Assembly: GCA_020444275.1 (NCBI GenBank)
Contig: JAHLLG010000001.1
Span: forward strand, 1,205,773-1,269,772
Direction: 5' to 3'
Length of the DNA: 64,000 nt
Origin: Bacteroidota bacterium
GTDB lineage: Bacteria; Bacteroidota; Bacteroidia; Bacteroidales; UBA12077
The notes under the pieces were generated by a model, which ran no database searches, was not told where the DNA came from, and was given only the letters and a program-made list of their open reading frames with translations. Below, piece by piece: positions 9,593 to 19,227 of the stretch (position 1 is the first letter of the stretch; every line of letters starts with the position of its first letter). The position numbers were made by a program, and so were the translations under genes.

Positions 9593-11638
9593 ATGAACTG
9601 GAAAAACTTTAAAATTGGTCAAAAGCTGGCAATAGGTTTCGGATTGTTAATTATTATATCGGCAGCCTTAGGTACTATTGCAGTAGTTAATATGAGTAAC
9701 ATCTCAACAAAGTCTACTTATCTTGCCGAAGAGTACGTTCCTGAGGTAGAAGTGTCAAACAACGTCGAAAGGCACTCACTACTAACTATGTTTAATATGA
9801 GAGGATATGGCTACACCGAAGAAGAACAATTCCTTGAAAGTGGTAGAGAAGAACTTCAACTGGTAAAAGATTATTTAAAAGACGCACAAGAGTTGGCTCA
9901 GAATTCATCTCAACTGGTAAAATTACAATCTGCAGTTGACGAAGTAAGCGACGCCGTAAATAAGTACGAAGAGCTTGTAAATAGAACAGTAGCATTAAAT
10001 AAAAAATTGGAAGAAGACAGAACTTTAATGGATGAGAATGCTTCTATTTTCATTAAAAACTGTGCAAGTTATTTAGACTCACAAAACGAATCGTTCAATA
10101 GGGAAGCTCAAAGTAACGCATCTGCCAAGGCATTGCAAGAAAGAAACTCAAAAATTACCTGGATTAATGATATCATAGATAAAGGAAATGCAGTTAGAGT
10201 GGCTAACTTTAAAGGACAAGCCACAAGAGATCCGGTAGGTTATAAACAAGCTATTGATAATTTCTCAATTGAAGCAGAACTCAGTAATTTAAGAAGTGTA
10301 ACTCGTTTAGCAGCAGATAAAGAAGCATTGAATAATGTTGAGAACTCAGCCGATGAGTATCTGCAATCGATGAAAGATTTCTTAAAAAATTGGGAAGAAA
10401 GAGAGGCCGTTGCTGCAGATAGAGTTGTACAGGCCAATATCGTATTAGATGGATCAAAAAATACCGCTTTGGCAGGAGTTGAACATACCAGTGAGATAGC
10501 GCAGGAGGCGGTAGCATTGCTTGGATCATCAAGCACAGTGATGATTGTAGGTTTAGTTATAGCTTTAATTATTGGTGTAATACTAGCATATATTATTACA
10601 CAATCCATTACTAATGGTATTAAAAAAGGCGTAGGTTTTGCTACTGTGGTTTCTGAGGGTGATTTAACGGTAAATATTGAATCTGAATACCTAAATAGAA
10701 ACGATGAAATTGGAGCTCTTGGTAAAGCATTACAAGCTATGGTTGAAAAACTAAGAGATATTGTTGTTAATATTATCTCAGGAGCAGAAAACATTGCATC
10801 GGCTAGCCAGCAAATGAGTTCCACATCACAACAGATGTCACAAGGTGCTAATGAACAGGCTTCATCAGCTGAGGAGGTTTCATCTTCTATGGAAGAGATG
10901 GTATCAAATATTCAGCAAAATACTGATAATGCACAATCGACAGAAAAAATAGCAGTTAAAGCTACCGATGGTATTAAACAAGGTAACGAGTCTACGAAAA
11001 TATCAGTAGATTCCATGAAGCAAATAGCTGAAAAAATTACCATTGTGAACGATATTGCTTTCCAAACAAATATTTTAGCCTTAAATGCAGCAGTTGAGGC
11101 AGCACGTGCAGGCGAGCATGGTAAAGGTTTCGCCGTTGTTGCCGCCGAGGTTAGAAAACTGGCAGAAAGAAGTAAGATTGCTGCAGACGAGATCGATGAA
11201 CTTTCAAAGAATGGAGTAGCTATTTCAGAAAAAGCAGGACAACAATTGGAAGAAATTGTTCCTGAAATAGAAAAAACGGCCAAACTTGTGCAGGAAATTG
11301 CTGCAGCAAGCATAGAACAAAATTCAGGAGCCGACCAGGTGAATAATGCAATTCAACAGTTGAACCAGGTTACCCAACAAAATGCTGCCGCATCAGAAGA
11401 GATGGCTACAAGTTCAGAAGAGTTGTCGAGTCAGGCCGATCAATTAAAAGAATTAATATCTTATTTTAAGGTAGATAGCCAAAGGAAAGTAAAGAGCATC
11501 GAGCAAAAGTTACACTCTGATAATACAAAGAAGAAAGAAAAACCCGCTGTTGCACACATGGAAAAAACTCCTAAGAAAGGTGCAGAAATTAAATTAGAAG
11601 CATACGATTCTAAGGACGAAGAATACGAAAAATTTTAA
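9593..11638 (+). CDS. Methyl-accepting chemotaxis protein (681 aa)
   Basis: A transmembrane chemoreceptor. TM1 is at about 13-35, followed by a large all-helical periplasmic domain (about 36-313, longer than a simple four-helix bundle and possibly an HBM-type double bundle). TM2 is at about 315-337, then HAMP (about 338-390) and the signalling coiled coil. The hairpin tip that binds CheW and Che[21 protein letters not shown], is at about 487-506. The final 60 residues are a polar linker ending in EYEKF, which fits the x-[HFYW]-x2-[HFYW] pattern of CheR-tethering pentapeptides. The methylation helices are rich in Gln, Glu, Ala and Ser. The ligand is unknown. It is encoded immediately after cheW. 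Confidence 0.95.
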   Translation: MNWKNFKIGQKLAIGFGLLIIISAALGTIAVVNMSNISTKSTYLAEEYVPEVEVSNNVERHSLLTMFNMRGYGYTEEEQFLESGREELQLVKDYLKDAQELAQNSSQLVKLQSAVDEVSDAVNKYEELVNRTVALNKKLEEDRTLMDENASIFIKNCASYLDSQNESFNREAQSNASAKALQERNSKITWINDIIDKGNAVRVANFKGQATRDPVGYKQAIDNFSIEAELSNLRSVTRLAADKEALNNVENSADEYLQSMKDFLKNWEEREAVAADRVVQANIVLDGSKNTALAGVEHTSEIAQEAVALLGSSSTVMIVGLVIALIIGVILAYIITQSITNGIKKGVGFATVVSEGDLTVNIESEYLNRNDEIGALGKALQAMVEKLRDIVVNIISGAENIASASQQMSSTSQQMSQGANEQASSAEEVSSSMEEMVSNIQQNTDNAQSTEKIAVKATDGIKQGNESTKISVDSMKQIAEKITIVNDIAFQTNILALNAAVEAARAGEHGKGFAVVAAEVRKLAERSKIAADEIDELSKNGVAISEKAGQQLEEIVPEIEKTAKLVQEIAAASIEQNSGADQVNNAIQQLNQVTQQNAAASEEMATSSEELSSQADQLKELISYFKVDSQRKVKSIEQKLHSDNTKKKEKPAVAHMEKTPKKGAEIKLEAYDSKDEEYEKF

Positions 11639-11667
11639 ATTTTGACCATTAGGTTGTTGTTAGCTTT

Positions 11668-11719
11668 CTTTCAATTAATTGGGGTAGAGATTTTAACTTC
11701 TCTCCCCAATTATTGAAAG
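11668..11719. terminator. Long hairpin after the MCP gene
   Basis: Bases 11668-11690 and about 11700-11719 form an almost complete inverted repeat (AATTGGGG pairing with CCCCAATT, extended on both sides by CTTTCAAT and ATTGAAAG). It lacks a strong T tract on the plus strand. It probably ends or stabilises the cheW-MCP transcript. Confidence 0.6.
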
Positions 11720-11765
11720 ATTAACAGGAAAACTATGCCATAAAACGTTAAAGAAAGTGAGCAAA

Positions 11766-12137
11766 ATGAATAGTCCTAAAATATTGATTATAGACGATTC
11801 TAAAGCTTTTTTGGAGGTAGTTCGCAATGAGCTAATAAATAGTGGTGTAACTGTTTTAACAACAAATAATCTTAAGGATGCTTTTAAAATAATTAAAAAA
11901 GAAACACCTAATATTATATTGTTAGATCTTTTCCTTGGGAAAGAACATGGGTTTACTCTTATAAGAGAACTCAGAAAAAATGAAAAATTAAAATCTATAA
12001 AGGTAATTATTGTTTCAAGCGAGAAAAAAAACAGTATGGTAAAACTAGCCTTAAAGTTAGGGGCCAACGATTATATAACCAAGCCATTAAACATTAAGGT
12101 GTTAAAAAATAAATGCTTATTTAATCAATCAGCTTGA
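11766..12137 (+). CDS. Single-domain response regulator
   Basis: A 123-residue stand-alone receiver. The acidic pair is Asp10-Asp11 (ILIIDDS), the phospho-acceptor Asp54 lies in NIILLDLFLG, and the switch lysine is in DYITKPLN. There is no output domain, so it probably acts as a CheY-like diffusible carrier or as the partner of the receiver-less kinases here. The start is ambiguous: a GTG at 11757 would add three residues, and I prefer the ATG because the first core beta strand follows at once. It is 23 bases upstream of the next hybrid kinase and probably cotranscribed with it. Confidence 0.9.
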   Translation: MNSPKILIIDDSKAFLEVVRNELINSGVTVLTTNNLKDAFKIIKKETPNIILLDLFLGKEHGFTLIRELRKNEKLKSIKVIIVSSEKKNSMVKLALKLGANDYITKPLNIKVLKNKCLFNQSA

Positions 12138-12160
12138 GTGAGTTTTAAGTCTAAACAAAT

Positions 12161-14278
12161 ATGATTAATTCAGATTTGAACATAGAGAAACACCTAAATA
12201 AGTTAAACGTAGGTATGGCTTCTATAAAACTGGCATATAACAATGAAAAAAAGCCAGTTGATTTAATATTTACAGATGTTGATGAAGGATTTGAGAGAAT
12301 TTTCGGATTAAAAAAAGCTACAACAGTAGGTAAAAGCTATAGCAAGATAAACTCTCAGATGAATGAAGAGGTGGTAAAGATCTTTGATAAGGCAGCAAGA
12401 AATAATACAAAAGAAACATTTGAATATTACGAAAATATAAGAAAAAGACATATAACAGTTTCATTATATCCTGAAGAGGATAAACTTACTGCAATCTTTC
12501 AGGATATAACAGATATTATAAGGTTAGGAGAAAAAAATAAACGAATTAATAAAATCATACGCGCTTCCCGGATAATTAATAAATTAATTCTAAAAGAAAA
12601 GGAACTTAGTATTCTGTTAAAAAAGTCGTGTGAAATAATTGCAGCATCAATAAGTTCTCCAATTGTTTGGATATCAAGTTTAAGTTCTAATGGTACTTCA
12701 ATTATAGATAATTACTCGTCAAATAATGAGGTTCTGGATCAGCTTGATGAAAGCAAGAACCTAACTCCCTGCATGAAGGATACACTGGAGTACAAGAAAG
12801 CCAAATTGTATAGTCTTCCTACAGAAGTATGTAACAATTGCCGTGTAAACAACAGGCAAAACTTCGCTATACATTTATTAGCTCCTATTAAATTTAATAA
12901 TACAATATACGGAATACTTAATATTAGATTTGATACTGAGATGGATATAGATAAATCGGAATTTAAGTATTTTGAAGATATTGCTGAAGATTTAGGGTAT
13001 TATATTTTTAATATCGAAATTAAGGATGATTTAGAAATTGCACGAAGAAAAGTTAGACAATATTATAACGAGATTGACCATCAAAATAAGGAATTACTAG
13101 AGTTAAATAAAGAACTAAAGGCGAAGAATGAGCAGTTAGAAATAGCAAAAGAAAAAGCACTTGAATCTGAGCGATTAAAATCAGCTTTTTTATCTAATGT
13201 TTCGCATGAACTCCGCACGCCTTTGAATGGAATCCTTGGGTTTACTCAATTAATAAAACAGCCTAATACAAATGTAGAAAGCTTAAGAGAGTATTTGGAA
13301 ATTATTCATCAAAGTGGAAATAATTTACTGGATGCTATTAACAGTATATTAGATATTTCAAAAATTGAATCTAATCAACTTTCTCTACATCTTCATGAGT
13401 TTGAGTTGAAAAAAATAATATTGGATACTGTAACTCAAAACAAAGCAGAAGGGTTGGAGCAATCTGAAGTTGCAATAACTACTCAGACAGATGCATTACC
13501 TGATCATTTTAAGTTTGTTTGCGATGAGTACAAGGTTAGACAAATTTTGGATATATTAATCCGAAATGCCATTAAGTTTACAAAAAAAGGAGAAATTAGA
13601 GTTGGTGCATATCCTGAAAATGAAGATATAGTAATTTTTGTTAAAGACACCGGTATAGGAATTGATAGCCAAAAATTTGAAAGTATTTTTGAGAATTTTA
13701 TTCAGGTCGATGATACACATACAAGAGAATTTGGGGGTATTGGTTTAGGATTGCCAATTGCAAAAGGTTTAGTTAATATTTTAAATGGACATATTTGGCT
13801 TGAATCTGAAGTTGGCAAAGGTTCAACTTTTTATTTTAAAATTCCGTATATAAAAGATAGTACTAAAACAGAAAAAGAAAATCGTATGGATTTCAAAGAA
13901 ATAAGTAATCTGGATTGGAGTTCAAAAAAGATACTCATTGTTGAAGATGATTCTTATAGTGCAGAGTATTTAGCAGAGGCACTAGGCATAACCAATGTTC
14001 AGATAATTTTCGCTAATAATGGTAAAGAAGCTATAGAAATGGTTAAAGAGCATCCTGATATAAATGTTGTTTTAATGGATATTCAGTTACCAGATTTAAG
14101 CGGCGATAAAGCTACAAGTATTATTAGAGAATCTAATGTTGATATTCCAATTATTGCACAAACAGCTCATGCAATGGTTAACGACAAAGAAAGTTATCTC
14201 AGTGCCGGATGCACTGATTATATTGCCAAACCAATATCGGTGAAAGAACTATTTACTCTATTAAATAAGTATATATAA
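12161..14278 (+). CDS. Hybrid histidine kinase PAS-GAF-HisKA-HATPase-REC
   Basis: A 705-residue soluble hybrid kinase. A PAS-like domain (about 10-125) is followed by a GAF-like domain (about 140-285) that contains Cys204, Cys224 and Cys227 (a CxxC pair, CNNC). A long coiled coil (290-345) leads to HisKA with SHELRTPLNG (His349), HATPase_c (about 440-565; KDTGIGI, GIGLGLP) and a receiver (about 590-705) with Asp640 in VVLMDIQLPDLSG. There are no membrane segments. The cysteines suggest redox or metal sensitivity (inference). It forms a run with the preceding receiver and the following kinase, 24 bases away. Confidence 0.92.
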   Translation: MINSDLNIEKHLNKLNVGMASIKLAYNNEKKPVDLIFTDVDEGFERIFGLKKATTVGKSYSKINSQMNEEVVKIFDKAARNNTKETFEYYENIRKRHITVSLYPEEDKLTAIFQDITDIIRLGEKNKRINKIIRASRIINKLILKEKELSILLKKSCEIIAASISSPIVWISSLSSNGTSIIDNYSSNNEVLDQLDESKNLTPCMKDTLEYKKAKLYSLPTEVCNNCRVNNRQNFAIHLLAPIKFNNTIYGILNIRFDTEMDIDKSEFKYFEDIAEDLGYYIFNIEIKDDLEIARRKVRQYYNEIDHQNKELLELNKELKAKNEQLEIAKEKALESERLKSAFLSNVSHELRTPLNGILGFTQLIKQPNTNVESLREYLEIIHQSGNNLLDAINSILDISKIESNQLSLHLHEFELKKIILDTVTQNKAEGLEQSEVAITTQTDALPDHFKFVCDEYKVRQILDILIRNAIKFTKKGEIRVGAYPENEDIVIFVKDTGIGIDSQKFESIFENFIQVDDTHTREFGGIGLGLPIAKGLVNILNGHIWLESEVGKGSTFYFKIPYIKDSTKTEKENRMDFKEISNLDWSSKKILIVEDDSYSAEYLAEALGITNVQIIFANNGKEAIEMVKEHPDINVVLMDIQLPDLSGDKATSIIRESNVDIPIIAQTAHAMVNDKESYLSAGCTDYIAKPISVKELFTLLNKYI

Positions 14279-14302
14279 ATCGCAAGAATCAATAAATAAC
14301 CT

Positions 14303-17300
14303 ATGAACTATAAGAGTTTAGTGTTAAATAATCCATTTTTAGCTTATGCATACCATAAGATAATAACTGATTCTAATGGTAAACCGATAGATTATGAGTT
14401 TATTGAAATAAATCAGCAGTATACACAATTTACAGGGCTACATAAAAATTCTGTTATTGGAAAGTCGATAAAAAAAGTTTTTCCCGGTATTACTAAAGAG
14501 AAATTTGATTGGATTGAGTTTTTTGGTGATGTTGCATTATCAGGTAAGTCCGACAAAACATTACAATATGTTGAAGGATTAAATAGATGGTATTCTGTTT
14601 TGGCTACCTGCCCAAAGCAAGGTTATTTTGTTGCCACATTCTTTGAAATAACTGATATAAAAAGAAAAGAAACACAGCTAAAAGAATTAAACGAAGATTA
14701 TGCTTCATTGAATGAAGAGTATCTATCTCAAAATGAAGAGCTACAGACCCTTCTTGAAGAATCTCATGATAAAAATGTACTAATTGAAAAATCACTAAAA
14801 GAAGCTGAGAAAAGTAAGCAAGAGATCTTAAGAAATAAAGTACTACAAACTTCTATTTTAAATTCAACAGCTAATGGTTTATTGGCAGTGGATAATAACG
14901 GTCATGTGTTATTTGCTAATAAACGATTCTATGATATGTGGGGTATACCCGATCATATTAGAAGTAATGCCGACGATAATGTACTAATACAAACGATAAT
15001 AGGACAGTTGTCTTATCCAGAAGAGTTTACCAGAACGGTTCAGAAGCTTTACAAATCAGATGAAAAGTGCGAAGATTATGTGTATTTTAAGGATAATCGA
15101 ATTTTTAAAAGATATTCTGAGGCACTCATAGAAAAAGACGAGATTATTGGAAGAATTTGGAGTTTCTCTGATATAACCGAACAGGAAAATCAAAAAAAGA
15201 TACTCAAAAGAGCAAATCGTATTTTAGATGGGCTTAGAAAAGTTAATGCAAGGCAAATTACCTCATCAAATACGAATGAACTAATACAAAATATATGTTA
15301 CGATATTGTACATGAATTCGGATTTGAATCAGTAATGATTAATCTTTTTAATCGAGGTAGTTATATTATTGGTTTTCATCAAGGGTACACTGAAAAATTT
15401 GATCAATTGAAAGAATACTTGCAGTTGGGTAATAAGTTAGCTTGTATAGAACAGTGCAAGAAAAAAAAAGATTTAGTTGTTGTTAACACAGATAATTGTA
15501 AAAAGTGCGTATGCCACAACAATGAATATAAACTTGTTTTAGTTGTGCCTATAAAGCATAAAAATCGTTTGCTGGGCTATATAAATATTAAGCAAGAGGA
15601 TGAAAATAAATATGATAAGAATTATATAGAGTTATTAAGAGAAATAGGAAATGAAATAGCACTAGCCTTAGTTAAAACAGAGTTAGAAAACGAGCGTGAT
15701 AAGCATATTAAAGTAATTGCAGAAAGAGAAAATAAATTAGAAAGTATTTTACAGTCATCACCAGTAGGTATAGCTCACTTAAAAAATGATGTTTTAATCG
15801 ATGTAAACCAGAAATTTAGTCAAATAGTTGAGCTACCAGTAGATCTATTAATTGGTAGAAGACTTGATGATTTTTTTACCAAACCTTTAAAATATAAAGA
15901 TATTAAGAAAGTAATTGAAAAAGATTTACATAAATCTGAATCAATAGCATTCGAATTAACATGGAAAAAGGGTAATTATCGACAAATTGATGTTCTTTTA
16001 ACTTTTGCTCTCATTGATGGCCCAAATATACATGAGGGTTTTTCAATTACAATAGAAGATATTACAGAAAAGAAAAAAGATAGATTAATTAAAAATGTAC
16101 TGTTCAATATCTCAAAAGAATCTAATAATACAGACGATACAGTGCATTTAGCAGTAACAATAAGAGAGGAGTTAGGAAAAATTTTTAACACAGAGAATTT
16201 CTATATTGCTTTATACCACACTGATAAGAATATGTATAGCTTCCCTTATCATGTCGATAAATTTGAGAAAGATTATATTGATCCCGAACAGTTGCATAAT
16301 TTATCTGGTTCTTTAACAGATTTAGTTAGGAAAGAAAAAAGAGCTTTGCTTATTGATGAGACTAAAGAGAAAGAATTAGTTGAAAATGGAAAAATTAAAC
16401 AAATAGGCGTAGAGTCTCCGCTTTGGATGGCTGCTCCTTTTATTGATTCTAACAAACAGGCATTTGGAGTAATTGCAGTTCAACATTATAAGGATAGTAA
16501 TGCATATATACAAGATGATCTTGAAATTCTTGATAATGTAGCGCACTATTTGAGCAGAATTTATGAAAAAAAGAATGCAGTAAAAAAATTAATAGAGAGT
16601 GAAGAAAAATACAGACAGTTAATTGAAAATTCCGGTGAAGGAGTTATTAATGTTGATTTAGACGAAAATATACTATTAGTAAACAAGGCTGCTGCCGAAA
16701 TTTTTGGGGTAGATAAACAAAAGCTTGTTGGGCAAAACCTTTCTGAATTTTTTAATCCTGATCAGTTTAAAATTATTAAGCAACAAACCAAGCTAAGGAT
16801 GCAGGGTAAAAAGTCGAGTTATGAACTGATTGTAAATAATAAAAAAGGTAAAAGAAGAAATATTCAGTTAACCGCAACACCAATTTATAAAAACAATATG
16901 ATCGTTGGAAATTTAGGTGTTTTTAGAGATATAACCGAGAAAAAAAGAGCAGAGATACTTCTAAAAAATAAAAATGAAGAACTACAGGCTGCAGAAGAAG
17001 AGCTAAGAGCTTCACTTGAAGAGGTGAAGTTTGTAAATGACGAACTGGAAAACAGAAATGAGGAATTATTTATTGCAAAAGAAAAAGCAGAAAGTGCTGA
17101 TAAATTAAAATCAGCATTCTTAGCTAATATGAGTCATGAGATTAGAACACCAATGAATAGCATTCTTGGTTTTTCGGAGTTATTAAAAAATGATAGTTTC
17201 CCTAAAGAAAAGAAAAATCACTTTATTGATATTATAAACAGAAACGGAGAACAATTGGTTTCAATTATAACTGATATAGTTGATTTCTCAAAAATAGAAG

Positions 17301-17782
17301 CAAACCAATTAGATCTTCATTATCGCGAAGTTAATTTATCGGAAATTTTTCATGATATTTATTATACATTTAATGTTCATTATGGCTTAGAAAATAAAGA
17401 TGTTAAACTAAAATTAGAATTACCATCAAATAAAAATATTATTCTTAATACTGATGGCAATAGGTTAAAACAAGTATTGTCGAATCTTGTTGGAAATGCA
17501 ATTAAGTTTACGCAGGAAGGCGAAATCACTTTAGGGTTTAAAAAAGAATATGATAAAGTTGTTTGCTTTGTTAAAGATACCGGAATCGGTATTAAAAAAG
17601 ATAAACTAGATGTAATTTTTGAACGATTTAGACAGGCGGATGATAGTAGAACCCGAAAATATGGTGGCACAGGTTTAGGTTTAACAATATCAAAGCGAAT
17701 TGTTGGTTTATTGGGTGGAAAAATGTGGGTTCATTCAATTTACGGAGAAGGTTCTCAGTTTTATTTTACTCTCAAATTATAA
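14303..17782 (+). CDS. PAS/GAF sensor histidine kinase (1159 aa)
   Basis: A soluble kinase with alternating sensors: PAS (1-125), coiled coil, PAS (190-305), GAF (310-465), PAS (480-590), GAF (600-750), PAS (765-890), coiled coil, HisKA with SHEIRTPMNS (His945) and HATPase_c (about 1040-1159; KDTGIGI, GGTGLGLT). It ends without a receiver. The first GAF carries a cysteine cluster (Cys381, 385, 399, 402, 404) at the place corresponding to the cysteines of the preceding kinase. The exported carbonic anhydrase starts 37 bases downstream and a lone receiver (18604-18990) follows, so a kinase - enzyme - receiver operon is likely. Confidence 0.93.
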   Translation: MNYKSLVLNNPFLAYAYHKIITDSNGKPIDYEFIEINQQYTQFTGLHKNSVIGKSIKKVFPGITKEKFDWIEFFGDVALSGKSDKTLQYVEGLNRWYSVLATCPKQGYFVATFFEITDIKRKETQLKELNEDYASLNEEYLSQNEELQTLLEESHDKNVLIEKSLKEAEKSKQEILRNKVLQTSILNSTANGLLAVDNNGHVLFANKRFYDMWGIPDHIRSNADDNVLIQTIIGQLSYPEEFTRTVQKLYKSDEKCEDYVYFKDNRIFKRYSEALIEKDEIIGRIWSFSDITEQENQKKILKRANRILDGLRKVNARQITSSNTNELIQNICYDIVHEFGFESVMINLFNRGSYIIGFHQGYTEKFDQLKEYLQLGNKLACIEQCKKKKDLVVVNTDNCKKCVCHNNEYKLVLVVPIKHKNRLLGYINIKQEDENKYDKNYIELLREIGNEIALALVKTELENERDKHIKVIAERENKLESILQSSPVGIAHLKNDVLIDVNQKFSQIVELPVDLLIGRRLDDFFTKPLKYKDIKKVIEKDLHKSESIAFELTWKKGNYRQIDVLLTFALIDGPNIHEGFSITIEDITEKKKDRLIKNVLFNISKESNNTDDTVHLAVTIREELGKIFNTENFYIALYHTDKNMYSFPYHVDKFEKDYIDPEQLHNLSGSLTDLVRKEKRALLIDETKEKELVENGKIKQIGVESPLWMAAPFIDSNKQAFGVIAVQHYKDSNAYIQDDLEILDNVAHYLSRIYEKKNAVKKLIESEEKYRQLIENSGEGVINVDLDENILLVNKAAAEIFGVDKQKLVGQNLSEFFNPDQFKIIKQQTKLRMQGKKSSYELIVNNKKGKRRNIQLTATPIYKNNMIVGNLGVFRDITEKKRAEILLKNKNEELQAAEEELRASLEEVKFVNDELENRNEELFIAKEKAESADKLKSAFLANMSHEIRTPMNSILGFSELLKNDSFPKEKKNHFIDIINRNGEQLVSIITDIVDFSKIEANQLDLHYREVNLSEIFHDIYYTFNVHYGLENKDVKLKLELPSNKNIILNTDGNRLKQVLSNLVGNAIKFTQEGEITLGFKKEYDKVVCFVKDTGIGIKKDKLDVIFERFRQADDSRTRKYGGTGLGLTISKRIVGLLGGKMWVHSIYGEGSQFYFTLKL

Positions 17783-17819
17783 ACAAAATTTATGTCAAAC
17801 TAATATAGGAGAAATAAAA

Positions 17820-18539
17820 ATGAAAAAAGCATTTGTTATGAAAAGCAGTATTGTTATCAGTGTATTAATTGCGTTTTTTGTAATTCTTTCCGGTTTTTCA
17901 TCTACGGAAAATCCAGACGATGTTATAAAAAAGCTTAAAGAAGGAAATGTGCGATTTGTTGAAAACAACCGAACCTATCCAAATCAAGATGATAACAGAC
18001 TTAATGTAACAGCAGAAAAGGGACAGTTTCCATATGCTACAGTTATAGCGTGCTCAGATTCAAGAGTGCCTGTCGAACACATTTTTGATGCAGGTATTGG
18101 TGATATTTTCGTAATTCGTGTAGCAGGAAATGTTGTCGATATTGATGAAGCAGGTTCAATAGAGTATGGTGTTCACCATTTGCACACACCTGTTCTTGTA
18201 ATACTTGGGCATACAAATTGTGGTGCGGTTACAGCAGTTTGCAGAGGAGATGAAGTTCATGGTAATATACCAAAATTAGTGGATAACATAGAACCTGCCG
18301 TTAAAAAGGCAAAACATGAACATGGTGACGAATTTAATGATAAGGTACTTGAAGAATCAATTAAAAATAATGTTTGGCAGTCTGTCGAGGATTTAATTGA
18401 AATTAGTCCCGTTACTGTAGAATTAATGAAAGAAGGAAAATTAAAAGTTGTTGGTGCTATCTATCATCTCGATAGTGGAAAAATTGAGTGGTTAGGAGAA
18501 CATCCAAATCAGGATGAACTTTTAGCTCATTCTGAGTAA
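17820..18539 (+). CDS. Exported beta-class carbonic anhydrase
   Basis: A 239-residue enzyme for reversible CO2 hydration. Residues 1-27 look like a Sec signal peptide (KKAFVMKSS, then a hydrophobic core IVISVLIAFFVILSGF), placing it in the periplasm. The zinc ligands are visible: Cys78 in ACSDSR, His131 and Cys134 in GHTNCGA; the Asp80-Arg82 dyad is intact. The start is fixed by the ATG at 17820 behind the purine-rich TAGGAGAAAT. Its place between a histidine kinase and a response regulator is unusual and suggests local CO2 or bicarbonate supply, or a sensing role (inference). Periplasmic beta-type enzymes are known but less common than cytosolic ones. Confidence 0.92.
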   Translation: MKKAFVMKSSIVISVLIAFFVILSGFSSTENPDDVIKKLKEGNVRFVENNRTYPNQDDNRLNVTAEKGQFPYATVIACSDSRVPVEHIFDAGIGDIFVIRVAGNVVDIDEAGSIEYGVHHLHTPVLVILGHTNCGAVTAVCRGDEVHGNIPKLVDNIEPAVKKAKHEHGDEFNDKVLEESIKNNVWQSVEDLIEISPVTVELMKEGKLKVVGAIYHLDSGKIEWLGEHPNQDELLAHSE

Positions 18540-18603
18540 TTCTATTGTAGAAAATAATAATCATCTAAATTATTTTTTTAGATATTAATATAAAATTAAA
18601 AAT

Positions 18604-18990
18604 ATGGAAAAAGGTAATATATTAATTGTCGACGATGTATCTACACATTTATTGCTTTTACAAAATATATTGGAACAAGAAGGTTACACTATTTTAACCT
18701 ATAGCGATCCCAATATGGCATTAGATGCAGTATATTTAAATAGCATTGATGTAATATTGTTAGATCTTATGATGCCTGATTTAGATGGTTTTGAATTTCT
18801 TGATAGAATAAAACAAGATAAGAAGATTTCTGATATTCATGTTATTGTTATTTCTGCAAAAACTGATTCATGGAGTATGAAAAATGCAATGGATAAAGGT
18901 GCATTTGATTACCTAACAAAACCAATAAATATACATGATTTAAAAAATAAAGTTCGAGCAGCAATTACAAAAAAAGAAAATACAAAATAA
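18604..18990 (+). CDS. Single-domain response regulator
   Basis: A 128-residue receiver without an output domain. The acidic pocket residues are Asp10-Asp11 (ILIVDD), the phospho-acceptor is Asp54 (VILLDLMMPDLDG), the conserved Ser is in VIVISAK and the Lys in DYLTKPIN. It closes the plus-strand run that began at 11766 and is followed by a strong terminator. It is the likely receiver for the kinase at 14303-17782, which lacks one. It is clearly distinct in sequence from the receiver at 11766-12137, so this is not a recent duplication. Confidence 0.92.
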   Translation: MEKGNILIVDDVSTHLLLLQNILEQEGYTILTYSDPNMALDAVYLNSIDVILLDLMMPDLDGFEFLDRIKQDKKISDIHVIVISAKTDSWSMKNAMDKGAFDYLTKPINIHDLKNKVRAAITKKENTK

Positions 18991-19006
18991 TCTTTATTTG
19001 ATTGTG

Positions 19007-19046
19007 AAAGATCGTCTGTAGTAAGTATACATGACGATCTTTTTTG
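19007..19046 (+). terminator. Rho-independent terminator
   Basis: AAAGATCGTC (19007-19016) pairs with GACGATCTTT (19033-19042), followed by a T run. It ends the kinase - carbonic anhydrase - receiver transcript. Confidence 0.85.
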
Positions 19047-19227
19047 TATAATTACAAATATCACGAGTGTTGTTCTTTTATTTAATCAATTTAATTTATT
19101 TTTAGGAAATAATTATTGTTTATTAAAATAAACCATTTGTTAAAAATGCTTTGATTCAAAACTTGTAATTAAATTTGCTGAATCAATTAAATATTTATAA
19201 TTTCCGAAAAAATATATGCTTTAATAT

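Noticed and set aside
10240-10824. 194-codon minus-strand frame over the MCP gene
   Set aside because: Antisense shadow of helical receptor codons; the Ser/Ala/Thr-rich product has no domain.
17700-17819. 40-codon N-terminal extension of the carbonic anhydrase
   Set aside because: It overlaps the end of the upstream kinase gene and would bury the signal peptide; the ATG at 17820 has a good ribosome-binding site.
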